A DNA stretch of 48,936 nucleotides, from positions 1 through 48,936 of IMG/VR virus record IMGVR_UViG_3300045009_001096. One strand, written 5' to 3'. The position numbers were made by a program, and so were the translations under genes. The stretch is from a virus. Positions 7,813 to 14,728 of the stretch are shown here, in pieces (within the stretch, counting starts at the first letter, position 1; each line of letters opens with the position of its first letter). The notes under the pieces were generated by a model, which saw only the letters and a program-made list of their open reading frames with translations, was not told where the DNA came from and did not search any database.

Positions 7813-7842
7813 GATATAGGCAGACGTGCCTACATGATGCAA
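7813..7842 (-). promoter_or_regulatory. Candidate leftward early promoter PL
   Basis: On the minus strand TTGCAT (7842-7837), an 18-nt spacer, then TATATC (7818-7813). The spacer and -10 contain the operator at 7817-7832, so repressor binding would block it. Predicted start is near 7806, about 44 nt before the first leftward gene. Prediction by eye from sigma70-like boxes. Confidence 0.55.
7817..7832. promoter_or_regulatory. Repressor operator OL1
   Basis: TAGGCAGACGTGCCTA, an almost perfect 16-bp palindrome sharing TAGGCAGAC-N-TGC with the sites at 7851-7866 and 9439-9454. It lies over the -10 and spacer of the leftward promoter. Confidence 0.7.
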
Positions 7843-7850
7843 GCATAAAA

Positions 7851-7866
7851 TAGGCAGACTTGCTTA
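7851..7866. promoter_or_regulatory. Repressor operator OL2
   Basis: TAGGCAGACTTGCTTA, same orientation as OL1 and 34 bp from it (about three helical turns), which would suit cooperative binding. It lies just after a possible rightward -10 (TAAAAT, 7846-7851) and upstream of the WYL-TerB gene. Confidence 0.6.
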
Positions 7867-7917
7867 TCGCCGATCGTGCGGCTGAGGCATATCCTCGTCG
7901 GCACGGGGGGAATGGTC

Positions 7918-8679
7918 ATGTCTGTTGAAGCAACCTGGCGCACTATCGAAGCCGACATAGCCGGTATACCGCTCACCTTGCGGGTCACGCCGATCTACCC
8001 TGAGGGCCGCAAGGCGCGAGTGCCGCACGAACCCCGACAGGCGGTCAAGGCGGGCCGCGACCAAACCTCGGCATGGTCGGTCTTCATCAGCTACGAGGAT
8101 GTGAACGGCGCGTTGTCTGATCGCCGCATCACGTGCCGCCAAATTGAGCGGGCCATCGGCGGCACGGAGACGATTGGAGCATATTGCCACGAGCGTAACG
8201 CGCCCCGGGCGTTTAGGATTGATCGGATCAGGGAAGTGGTTGATCTGTCCACTGGAGAGATCCACGAGGGCGTTCCCTACTTCGACGCGCTGCGCGCCAA
8301 CGGCTTTCCGGTGTTGGACCGCGGCCTCGCGACCTTCGCCAAGCTGCTTGTCTTCGTCTCGCGCTGCGACGGACACGCGCATGAGACCGAAGTCGCTGAA
8401 ATTGAAGACGCACTGGCCAGGTATGCCATGCGGTTCGACTGCTCCGATACCTGCTTTGAGCGAGCCGTGAGCGACTGCAAGGCCCTGGCTCCGGACGCCG
8501 AGGATTTCCGTAGCTGCCTGGGCGCGCTACTTCGCACTCCAGAGGAGCCCCGGCGGAAGGCGGCGCGGTTGCTGATCGATGCTTGCAGTCGGGTGATTGA
8601 TGCGGATGGACATCACGCACCGGAAGAGGTCGAGTGGGGTATCGCAATCGGCGCCGCTCTCAAGCGGCTGGCGGTCTAA
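7918..8679 (+). CDS. WYL and TerB domain protein beside the lysogeny switch
   Basis: 253 aa. Residues about 53-115 (WSVFISYEDVNGALSDRR, then AYCHERNAPRAFRIDRI and STGE) match a WYL-type ligand-sensing domain. Residues about 138-253 match a TerB-like helical domain with its two acidic-DG repeats, SRCDGHAHETE and DADGHHAPEE, which in TerB bind metal. WYL domains often sense nucleotides or nucleic acid ends in phage-defence regulators; TerB links to tellurite and membrane stress complexes. No HTH is seen. I chose the ATG at 7918 after GGGGGGAA over the GTG at 7876. Its last 4 nt overlap the repressor stop tail to tail, so its transcript is antisense to the repressor gene. Confidence 0.75.
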   Translation: MSVEATWRTIEADIAGIPLTLRVTPIYPEGRKARVPHEPRQAVKAGRDQTSAWSVFISYEDVNGALSDRRITCRQIERAIGGTETIGAYCHERNAPRAFRIDRIREVVDLSTGEIHEGVPYFDALRANGFPVLDRGLATFAKLLVFVSRCDGHAHETEVAEIEDALARYAMRFDCSDTCFERAVSDCKALAPDAEDFRSCLGALLRTPEEPRRKAARLLIDACSRVIDADGHHAPEEVEWGIAIGAALKRLAV

Positions 8680-9380
8680 CCCAGAAGCTCGCCCCAGGGG
8701 ATCACGCGATCCACGCGAACGACGTCAGCCATGTCGACGCGAAAGATCAGTGCCGGCGTAAACTGCTCCAGCTCCATGTATGTCGAGGTACGCCGAACAA
8801 GCCTTTTCACAAGCACCGCGCGCGCCGATTCTCCGTCGTCTTCGAACTCGGTTTCTGGGCGAAGGTAGACGACCACGTCTTCGCCGTTGCGCACCCTGCC
8901 TTTTGGATCGACAAGGATCGTCTCACCATCCAAGTGGCGCGGCTCCATGGAACTGCCGGACACATATAGCCCGTAGGCGTCGGCACGACCGTTCAGAATC
9001 GTCGGTCGCTTTGCATAGGCGATCACTTCGGCCTTGTTGAGCGTCGTTTGCTCGATCGCCTCTCCGTCGACCCGTCGCGCTGCACCAAGGGCGGTGCCGT
9101 AGATCGGAAGATCTTCGTATAGGCGGTCCGCTGACGCTCCCTCCATCTTGAACGGCATGGCATTGGGGGCTGGTCTCTTGGCGAAGCCGGGAAACGCCGG
9201 GTAGTGTACCCGAAGACGCTCAAGCGTCTCTCGGCCAAGCCGCCCCTTGGCGCTGCCGTTGGCGAACCGATTGATCGTGGTGTTGGACATCCCGATCGTC
9301 TTGGCAACCTGAGCGGCATTGCTGCCCGACCACTCAATCAGGTCGCGTACCAGCTGAATGTCTTCGTCGATCGTCGCCAT
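8676..9380 (-). CDS. Lysogeny repressor, HTH plus S24/LexA-like domain
   Basis: 234 aa from MATIDED. The N-terminal HTH spans about residues 20-55 (AAQVAKTIGMSNTTINRF). The C-terminal S24 fold shows Ser144 in SGSSMEP and Lys192 in LVKRLV, the LexA-type catalytic dyad. The expected Ala-Gly or Cys-Gly cleavage pair is not obvious; the linker has TALGAAR near 97-101, so RecA-stimulated self-cleavage is possible but not assured. Gene order (repressor minus, Cro-like plus, operators between) is that of a lambdoid immunity region. No Shine-Dalgarno precedes the ATG and the predicted transcript start is only about 8 nt upstream. Confidence 0.9.
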   Translation of the reverse strand: MATIDEDIQLVRDLIEWSGSNAAQVAKTIGMSNTTINRFANGSAKGRLGRETLERLRVHYPAFPGFAKRPAPNAMPFKMEGASADRLYEDLPIYGTALGAARRVDGEAIEQTTLNKAEVIAYAKRPTILNGRADAYGLYVSGSSMEPRHLDGETILVDPKGRVRNGEDVVVYLRPETEFEDDGESARAVLVKRLVRRTSTYMELEQFTPALIFRVDMADVVRVDRVIPWGELLG

Positions 9381-9390
9381 AGCATCAGCA

Positions 9391-9406
9391 TTGGCATAAA
9401 TGCCTA
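9391..9406. promoter_or_regulatory. Repressor operator near repressor start
   Basis: On the minus strand TAGGCATTTATGCCAA: both half-sites are close to TAGGCA/TGCCTA but the centre differs, so it may be a weaker site. It overlaps the predicted -10 of the repressor promoter and would give autoregulation. Confidence 0.5.
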
Positions 9407-9423
9407 TGCATCGCTCTAAGCAA
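9395..9423 (-). promoter_or_regulatory. Candidate repressor promoter PRM
   Basis: Minus strand TTGCTT (9423-9418), 17-nt spacer, TTTATG (9400-9395). Start would be near 9388, about 8 nt before the repressor ATG. The -10 is weak, as expected for a promoter that may need activation. Confidence 0.35.
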
Positions 9424-9431
9424 GATTGCAC

Positions 9432-9460
9432 TTGCATCTAGGCAGGTCTGCCTACATAAT
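9432..9460 (+). promoter_or_regulatory. Candidate rightward early promoter PR
   Basis: TTGCAT (9432-9437), a 17-nt spacer, CATAAT (9455-9460). The operator at 9439-9454 fills the spacer. The predicted start near 9467 is 2 nt before the ATG of the Cro-like gene. The -35 is identical to that of the leftward promoter. Confidence 0.65.
9439..9454. promoter_or_regulatory. Repressor operator OR in PR spacer
   Basis: TAGGCAGGTCTGCCTA, a near-perfect 16-bp palindrome; on the other strand it is TAGGCAGACCTGCCTA, matching the OL sites. A further TGCCTA half-site follows at 9460-9465. Confidence 0.7.
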
Positions 9461-9468
9461 GCCTACTC

Positions 9469-9672
9469 ATGGAGCAGGCCGACCCCCTCGACACCCTCTT
9501 CGCGCGAGCGAAGCAGCATCGCATTTCGATGGCGACGATATGTCGGCGCGCCGATGTCGATCCGACCACCCCTTCCCGGTGGAGGCGCAAGAAGAACGGC
9601 GCAACGCTTGAAAAGGTCACCGCGCTGAACACAGCGCTCTCCGAGATCATCGACCAGGAGGCCGCCGCATGA
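9469..9672 (+). CDS. Cro-like HTH regulator
   Basis: 67 aa small helix-turn-helix protein: ISMATICRRADVDPTTPSRW forms the HTH at about residues 19-38, followed by a dimer-type helix. It is the first gene from the rightward promoter, divergent from the repressor, the position of Cro. There is no ribosome binding site in the 20 nt before the ATG, and the predicted transcript begins 2 nt upstream, so translation would be leaderless. Its stop overlaps the next start (ATGA). Confidence 0.75.
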   Translation: MEQADPLDTLFARAKQHRISMATICRRADVDPTTPSRWRRKKNGATLEKVTALNTALSEIIDQEAAA

Positions 9673-9920
9673 ACATCGGCTGCGCGTCCTGCGGTCAGAT
9701 CGACTGCACCCATTCCGATCCCGTTTATCTCGGGATTGTCCCTATCCGTTCGGCCGTCGACGCATCGTTCCTCCCTGTTGCGGCCGCAACCTCGACCGGC
9801 GGGGCGGCCCCCTGCCCTGCCGGTCACTTCGTCGAGCAGCGCCCGCGCGATCGCAATGCGAACCGCCTTGTCGGCTTGGTGAAGCGTTTCCCTGTTCATG
9901 GAGCCCGGTATGCGGCCTGA
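9669..9920 (+). CDS. Hypothetical Cys-containing early protein
   Basis: 83 aa. ATGA overlap with the Cro-like gene supports it. N-terminus CASCGQIDCTHSD could bind zinc. The rest is low in recognisable structure and the C-terminus overlaps the next gene by 23 nt. Not recognised; coding is likely but not certain, as an antisense frame is also open here. Confidence 0.4.
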   Translation: MNIGCASCGQIDCTHSDPVYLGIVPIRSAVDASFLPVAAATSTGGAAPCPAGHFVEQRPRDRNANRLVGLVKRFPVHGARYAA

Positions 9921-10374
9921 GCGCAACACGGTCGTTCGCAAAGCGGAACGGCTGACGAAAGATCGGGCGAAGTCGCTGCTGGCCTCCGGGCTCCAGCGGG
10001 CCGTCTCGAAGCATGGCGCCGACGAGGTCGCCCTGGCGGCTGGCTGCACGAAGCGCTGCATCGAGAAGGCCCTCGCGCACGACACCATGCCGAGCATGGA
10101 GACTGCGCTGAACGCGCTGACGATCGAGGCGACCGTGCTGGACGAGCTGCTGGCCGCTTACGGGCTGCGCCTCTGCCCGCTTCGCTCGGAAGCGGCCAAC
10201 GACCTTCTGGTCGCTGGGGGCGTGATCGACGCGATGGGCAAGCTGGTGAGCGCCCATGCCGACGGCGTCCGCGATCACAACGAGACACTAAGCATCGCCG
10301 CGCTGCTGCGCCCTCACCTCCCCGCGATCCAGGCGATCGTGCGGGAGGCTGACGAACTGCGCGGCGCGGCCTGA
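9898..10374 (+). CDS. CII-like HTH early regulator
   Basis: 158 aa (or 154 from the ATG at 9910). Residues about 40-75 (ADEVALAAGCTKRCIEKALA) form a helix-turn-helix after a basic N-terminus, and the long helical C-terminal half could oligomerise. Third gene after the rightward promoter, where lambda has cII. The role as an activator of lysogeny genes is inferred from position and fold only. Confidence 0.55.
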   Translation: MEPGMRPERNTVVRKAERLTKDRAKSLLASGLQRAVSKHGADEVALAAGCTKRCIEKALAHDTMPSMETALNALTIEATVLDELLAAYGLRLCPLRSEAANDLLVAGGVIDAMGKLVSAHADGVRDHNETLSIAALLRPHLPAIQAIVREADELRGAA

Positions 10375-10414
10375 CGAGGATCTGAGCGCCGGAACGACCC
10401 GGCTGGAGGCTGAA

Positions 10415-10558
10415 ATGAAGACCGCCGAGATGGCGCGGAGGCAGCCCGCTTCCGCGGACGAGAAACTGCGCTTGGAGCCGACCGCGTTGCCGACGCGGCT
10501 GTGCCGCACGCGCGCGGGGCTGCTGGGCTTTCACCCGCTGGCGCTGGTGGCGGCATGA
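10415..10558 (+). CDS. Small hypothetical protein
   Basis: 47 aa. Clear GGAGG six bases before the ATG and an ATGA overlap with the next gene support translation. Basic, Pro/Arg/Leu-rich (ARRQPASADEKLRLEP, then LGFHPLALVAA). No family recognised. Confidence 0.5.
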   Translation: MKTAEMARRQPASADEKLRLEPTALPTRLCRTRAGLLGFHPLALVAA

Positions 10559-11016
10559 CCGCTCACTCGCAGGGAGCCGCCCACTACAGCACCAAGCTGA
10601 CCGCCACGCAGGTTCGCCAGATCCGGGCGCTGTACGATCGGGGTGTCCAGCCGACCGTGATCGCGTCGCGCTTTGGCGCCAGCCGCTCTCAGGTCTCCAA
10701 GATCGGCCGGCGTCAGACTTGGCTGGGCATCGAGCCCGCCCCGCAGTGGGTCGCGCCCAAGCTCAGTCGAGACGAGATCGCCGCCTTTGACGGCATGAGG
10801 ATCGGCGACGCTGCCGATAAGCTTGGCGCGGACGTCCCGACGGCCCGTAAGTGGGTCAACGCTCAGGGGCTTCGCTGCAAGGACAACGTGATCCGCCGGG
10901 TCAAGGACCCGCGCGAAGTCGACGACGAGATCCGAGCGCGCCTCGCCGCTGCTCCGCCGTCCGCACCCTGCTTCCGCTGCGGCGCCCGTGGCGCCTGCGA
11001 ACACCGCTCACACTGA
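10555..11016 (+). CDS. HTH DNA-binding protein with C-terminal zinc knuckle
   Basis: 153 aa from the ATG at 10555, which overlaps the previous stop; a GTG 54 nt upstream would add an unlikely leader. The N-terminus (KLTATQVRQIRALYDRG to ASRFGASRSQVSKIGRR) is a resolvase-type HTH like those in phage HNH or regulatory proteins. A second HTH-like unit (IGDAADKLGADVPTARKW) follows. The end, CFRCGARGACEHRSH, has CxxC...CxH and may bind zinc. Function unknown. Confidence 0.6.
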   Translation: MTAHSQGAAHYSTKLTATQVRQIRALYDRGVQPTVIASRFGASRSQVSKIGRRQTWLGIEPAPQWVAPKLSRDEIAAFDGMRIGDAADKLGADVPTARKWVNAQGLRCKDNVIRRVKDPREVDDEIRARLAAAPPSAPCFRCGARGACEHRSH

Positions 11017-11032
11017 AAAGAGGGAGACGACC

Positions 11033-12208
11033 ATGAACATGCAGACCTCGTCCGCCGACTTCCGACGCGCGATCACTATCGCTTCCAAGGTGATGGAGCG
11101 GCGCAACGCGATCCCTATCCTAGACACGGTCCGATGCCGCGCAAACGGGTCGTTTGAAGCTGTCGCGACCGACTTGGACATCGAACTGTCGGCGAAGGTG
11201 GCACGCGATCCCGGCGCCGAGTTCGACTTCGCAATGAAGGCGCCGCGCGCGGTGGTTGCAGCCATTGGCGCGGCCGGCGGCAAGACCGTCTCGGTGGCGT
11301 TTGCGGAGGGCAAGGCGTCGATCGCCTCCGACGCTCTGACAATGTCGGTGGGATCGATGCCGAGCGACGATTTCCCGTCGGACTTGGCCCGCCCTCTGGC
11401 GGAAGACTTCGCCGCGACGCTGTCCAAGGAAGCGCTCGCCGCAATCGCGCGCGTCGCGGGGGCAATGTCGAGCGAAGAGACGCGCTACTATCTGAACGGC
11501 GTTCACCTCACGCTTCCCGAGCCGAACCTGCTTCGTGTCGACGCGACGGATGGTCACCGCCTCTATCGCTGCGACGTGCCGTTGCCCGACGCCGCGGGTG
11601 GCTCTGGCCTGAATGCCATCGTCCCCCGCAAGGCGGTTCACCTGCTGCTGGACCTGGCCAAGTCCGCAACGGAGGGCGTCCGCTTGGTGATCGGTCCCGC
11701 GGCAGCCGCCAACCGCGAGGAAGACACGGCGCCGCAGAAGGCGGGAATGCCGCGCCTATCTGTCTCAACGGCAGAGCGGGCTGCCAAGGTCGAGATGAAG
11801 GCGAAGTTGATCGACGGCAACTTTCCCGACGTCGGCCGGGTGATCCCGGCCAGCGGCAACAAGCAGGCTCTCTTTCAGACGCCGGACATGCGCCGCGCCC
11901 TAGCCGCGGTGTCGGGCCACTCAAAGTCAATCCGAGCAGTATCGCTGCGATTGAACGACGGCGGCACCGCGACGATCAAGGCCGCATACGTGGAGATGGA
12001 TCTTGCCGCGGCGGTGACCATCCCCTGCGAGCACCGCTCGCCAGGCTTCGAGATCGGCTTCAACGGCGGCTACCTTCAGTCCGTGCTCGATGCCTCCGGC
12101 GGCGATGAGGTGCTCTTCGATGTTGCGGACGAGTCATCGCCCGCGCTGATCCGCAACCCCTCGGACACGTCGTTCACGGCGGTGCTCATGCCGATGCGGG
12201 TGCGGTGA
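11033..12208 (+). CDS. dnaN: DNA polymerase III beta sliding clamp, phage-encoded
   Basis: 391 aa, full length for the three-domain beta clamp. Recognisable positions: the N-terminal region with RRNAIPILDTV, the middle signature ETRYYLNGVHL and DATDGHRLYRCDVP, LIDGNFPDVGRVIP in domain III, and the C-terminus TAVLMPMRVR, which matches the peptide-binding pocket end MPMRL of bacterial clamps. The ring would encircle DNA and tether polymerases. No phage DNA polymerase is in the window, so it probably serves host Pol III or other clamp users on phage DNA. RBS AGGGAG lies before the ATG at 11033; the frame upstream of that is not used. Confidence 0.93.
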   Translation: MNMQTSSADFRRAITIASKVMERRNAIPILDTVRCRANGSFEAVATDLDIELSAKVARDPGAEFDFAMKAPRAVVAAIGAAGGKTVSVAFAEGKASIASDALTMSVGSMPSDDFPSDLARPLAEDFAATLSKEALAAIARVAGAMSSEETRYYLNGVHLTLPEPNLLRVDATDGHRLYRCDVPLPDAAGGSGLNAIVPRKAVHLLLDLAKSATEGVRLVIGPAAAANREEDTAPQKAGMPRLSVSTAERAAKVEMKAKLIDGNFPDVGRVIPASGNKQALFQTPDMRRALAAVSGHSKSIRAVSLRLNDGGTATIKAAYVEMDLAAAVTIPCEHRSPGFEIGFNGGYLQSVLDASGGDEVLFDVADESSPALIRNPSDTSFTAVLMPMRVR

Positions 12209-12510
12209 TGGTGGAAGCCACAACGTGTTCCGCAAAAGCGGAACAGAAGGGTCACCCCGTCTCAGTCGCTCGCATGATGGGGATGGAGACGGCCGCTGCG
12301 ATCCTCGGCGGGGTCGACGTGCTGGCCCAGGCTCTCAAGATAACGCCGCGCGGCGTCCGCCACAAGTTGACCGGCGACCGCGGCGTGTCGGACGACGACC
12401 TGATCGCAGCCGCTGGCGCACTTGATGCGCGTGCCGAGCGGATTGCTGCGCACGCCGCGAAGCTGCGCGCCGAAGCCGCGCCCGCGAACGCGGAGACGCT
12501 CAATGCGTGA
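12208..12510 (+). CDS. Small HTH protein
   Basis: 100 aa (ATG at 12208, one base of overlap with the clamp stop; GTG at 12205 is also possible). Residues 27-63 (AAILGGVDVLAQALKITPRGVRHKLTGDRG) are a helix-turn-helix resembling phage regulators that have lost their dimer domain. The tail is a helix of Ala/Arg/Glu. Target unknown. Confidence 0.55.
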   Translation: MVEATTCSAKAEQKGHPVSVARMMGMETAAAILGGVDVLAQALKITPRGVRHKLTGDRGVSDDDLIAAAGALDARAERIAAHAAKLRAEAAPANAETLNA

Positions 12511-12688
12511 AGCAATCGCCATTGGCCTCATGACTGTCGCGGTCACGCTGGTGGTTGCCGCCTCCGTCGACACGCTGCCCGCGAACCCGCTGGTCAGCCA
12601 ACGGCAGGCGCAGTCGCATCGCCGCGCTGAGGGCTGGCTCTGCACCCTCGCGATCATCCTCGCCTTCTTCGCTGGGAAGATGCTGTGA
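12503..12688 (+). CDS. Small membrane protein with two TM segments
   Basis: 61 aa from the ATG at 12503, which overlaps the previous stop by 8 nt. Two hydrophobic helices (AIGLMTVAVTLVVAASV and LCTLAIILAFFAGKML) separated by a basic loop. Function unknown; early expression suggests a host-directed role rather than lysis. Confidence 0.55.
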   Translation: MREAIAIGLMTVAVTLVVAASVDTLPANPLVSQRQAQSHRRAEGWLCTLAIILAFFAGKML

Positions 12689-13011
12689 CCGACCTATTCC
12701 GATATCCGAACGCGCCCGGCGCGCAGAACCGCGACACCTCGCGCGCCGCGGCGGCCAGCATTGCTCCCTCGGCTGCGACGCTGCGCGATCGTGTGCTCGA
12801 CCTCTACCAGCGCTCGCGCGGCCTCACGGCCGATGAGGCGGCTGGCAAGCTCGGTCTGAGCATCTTGTCCATCCGGCCGCGGGTCACCGAGCTGGCACGA
12901 CTCGGCAAACTCCGCGACAGCGGCGAGCGTCGGAAGAATGGCTCCGGCCGCTCGGCGGTCGTGTGGGTGCCGATCTACCCGGCCGCGCTGGCGGGGCAGC
13001 GGGTAGCCTGA
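12685..13011 (+). CDS. Winged-helix DNA-binding protein
   Basis: 108 aa. LTADEAAGKLGLSILSIRPRVTELARLGKLRDSG is a MarR-like winged helix with the strand pair SAVVWVPIY after it. The family occurs beside replication genes in many phages. GTG start overlaps the previous stop (GTGA); the stop overlaps the methyltransferase start by one base. Confidence 0.65.
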   Translation: MTDLFRYPNAPGAQNRDTSRAAAASIAPSAATLRDRVLDLYQRSRGLTADEAAGKLGLSILSIRPRVTELARLGKLRDSGERRKNGSGRSAVVWVPIYPAALAGQRVA

Positions 13012-14399
13012 TGCGCTATCTCGACGTCTGCGCCGGCATCAGCGCCAGCACGGTGGCATGGAAGCCGCTGGGCTGGGAGGCTGCGGCGTACAGCGAAATT
13101 GAGGCCGCTCCGCGCGCCGTCCTCTCGCACCACTATCCCGACACGCCGCTGCACGGCGACTTCACCACCATCAAGGGCGATGAGTATGGGCCAATTGACC
13201 TTCTTGTCGGAGGAACCCCCTGTCAGGACTTCTCCGTCGCCGGCCTCCGAGCGGGACTGGGCGGCGACCGTGGCAACCTTTCGCTCCAGTTTCTCCTGCT
13301 TGCTGCTCGAACACGCGCCCGCTGGGTCGTTTGGGAGAACGTCCCCGGCGTTTTTTCCAGCCTATCCCACGACGCTCCCGATCCATGTCCGCCGCAAATC
13401 GACTTGGACGGCAGTAACGGACCCGAAGACGGGGAAGAGATCGTGGTTGAGGACGAATACGACGCTGACGAAAGCCATGCGCTCGGATGTTTCTTGGCCG
13501 GACTTCAAGAACTCGGGTACGGTGTCGCCTACCGAGTGCTCGACGCTCAATTTGCCGGAGTACCACAGCGCCGCCGTCGCATCTTCGCTGTCGGATATCT
13601 TGGAGACTGGCGCCGTGCCGCTGCGGTACTTCTTGAGCGCCACAGCCTGTCGGGGCATCCTGCGCCGCGCCGAGAAGCGCGGGAAGCAGTTGCCGGGTGC
13701 CTTAGCCCAGGCGCTCACCCTGGCGGCTTCAACGGCCAAGACGCCTACACCCATCAGCTGATCGCTCACGCGCTGCGGGGCGAAGGTTTCGACGCCAGCG
13801 AGGATGGAACGGGGCGCGGCACACCACTCGTGCCGGTGCCTTTCGACACCACACAGATCACGAGCCCGGCGAACCGTAGCAACCCGCGCGCTGGCGACCC
13901 CTGCCATCCGCTGGTTCGCGGTATGCACCCGCCAGCGATCTGCTTCTCGGCTAAAGACCACGGTGCCGACGCTGGTGACATAGCCCCTACGCTTCGGGCA
14001 GGCGGGCACAGCGGCAGTCATGCGAACGCGGGCGTGATGCCGGCGATCGCCTACGGCATAAGTTCCGACGCTGTAGATCGCTCTGGCGAAGGTGATGGCA
14101 GCGCGGCGCAGCGGGCGGGACTTGGCATCGCGGTCGACGTGCAGCCCACCTTGCGCTGTCGTGGCGCCGACAGCGTCGGCACGGCTTCAGCGGTCCGCCG
14201 CCTGACCCCGCGCGAGTGCGAACGCCTCCAGGGCTTCCCTGACGACTACACCCTCGTCCCCCATCGCGGAAAGCCGATGGCCGATGGCCCCCGCTACAAA
14301 GCGCTGGGGAACTCGATGGCGGTTCCCGTCATGGCCTGGATTGGTCAGCGGATCGCGGCGGTGGAGGCTCTAACGAGCGCGGAGGCGCGCGCAGCGTGA
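13011..14399 (+). CDS. C5 cytosine DNA methyltransferase
   Basis: 462 aa. Motif I DVCAGISAS, motif IV GGTPCQDFSVAG with catalytic Cys71, motif VI WENVPG, motif VIII QRRRRIFAVG, motif IX region RRLTPRECERLQGFPDD and motif X KALGNSMAVPVM are all present, so the enzyme looks active. The long section between VIII and IX (about 200-380), including GFDASEDGTGRGTPLV, is the target recognition region typical of phage Dcm-type enzymes. It would transfer methyl from S-adenosylmethionine to C5 of cytosine. No cognate restriction gene is adjacent, so it is probably an orphan protecting phage DNA or influencing lysogen gene expression. Confidence 0.93.
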   Translation: MRYLDVCAGISASTVAWKPLGWEAAAYSEIEAAPRAVLSHHYPDTPLHGDFTTIKGDEYGPIDLLVGGTPCQDFSVAGLRAGLGGDRGNLSLQFLLLAARTRARWVVWENVPGVFSSLSHDAPDPCPPQIDLDGSNGPEDGEEIVVEDEYDADESHALGCFLAGLQELGYGVAYRVLDAQFAGVPQRRRRIFAVGYLGDWRRAAAVLLERHSLSGHPAPRREAREAVAGCLSPGAHPGGFNGQDAYTHQLIAHALRGEGFDASEDGTGRGTPLVPVPFDTTQITSPANRSNPRAGDPCHPLVRGMHPPAICFSAKDHGADAGDIAPTLRAGGHSGSHANAGVMPAIAYGISSDAVDRSGEGDGSAAQRAGLGIAVDVQPTLRCRGADSVGTASAVRRLTPRECERLQGFPDDYTLVPHRGKPMADGPRYKALGNSMAVPVMAWIGQRIAAVEALTSAEARAA

Positions 14400-14728
14400 G
14401 CCGGTCCGAACCTCAGCCCGTGAAACGTCCAACTGGCGTCGCTTGGCGCCGCAAGATGCGTGCGGCCCTTATTGATCGTGATGGACCGCGGTGCCGCTCT
14501 TGCGGACGGGAGGAGCGGCTTGTCTGGTGTAATCGAGGCTACGGCGGCGACGTCTACTCCGGCCTGTACACGAAGGTTGATCGCGCGCCGGATCTGGCGG
14601 TCGATCATCGCACCGCCCTTGCGGATGGCGGGGGGAACGATCTCTCCAACCTCCAGCTGCTTTGTCCTGTCTGCCATCTCGCAAAGACAGTCGCGGAGAA
14701 GCGTGCGCGTCGGGCGGCCAAGGCATGA
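14396..14728 (+). CDS. HNH endonuclease
   Basis: 110 aa with GTG start (GTGA overlap). CRSCG and CPVCH make the zinc pair; VDHRTALADGG, the Asn of GNDLSNLQ and CPVCHLAK complete the HNH catalytic fold. It lies between the methyltransferase and the initiator gene. A nicking role in replication or restriction is inferred. Confidence 0.8.
   Translation: MSRSEPQPVKRPTGVAWRRKMRAALIDRDGPRCRSCGREERLVWCNRGYGGDVYSGLYTKVDRAPDLAVDHRTALADGGGNDLSNLQLLCPVCHLAKTVAEKRARRAAKA

Noticed and set aside
9438-10097. 219-aa minus-strand frame covering the Cro-like gene and PR
   Set aside because: It would erase PR and cro; no RBS or motif. An inner start at about 9897 gives a helical-looking N-terminus, but antisense effects explain that.
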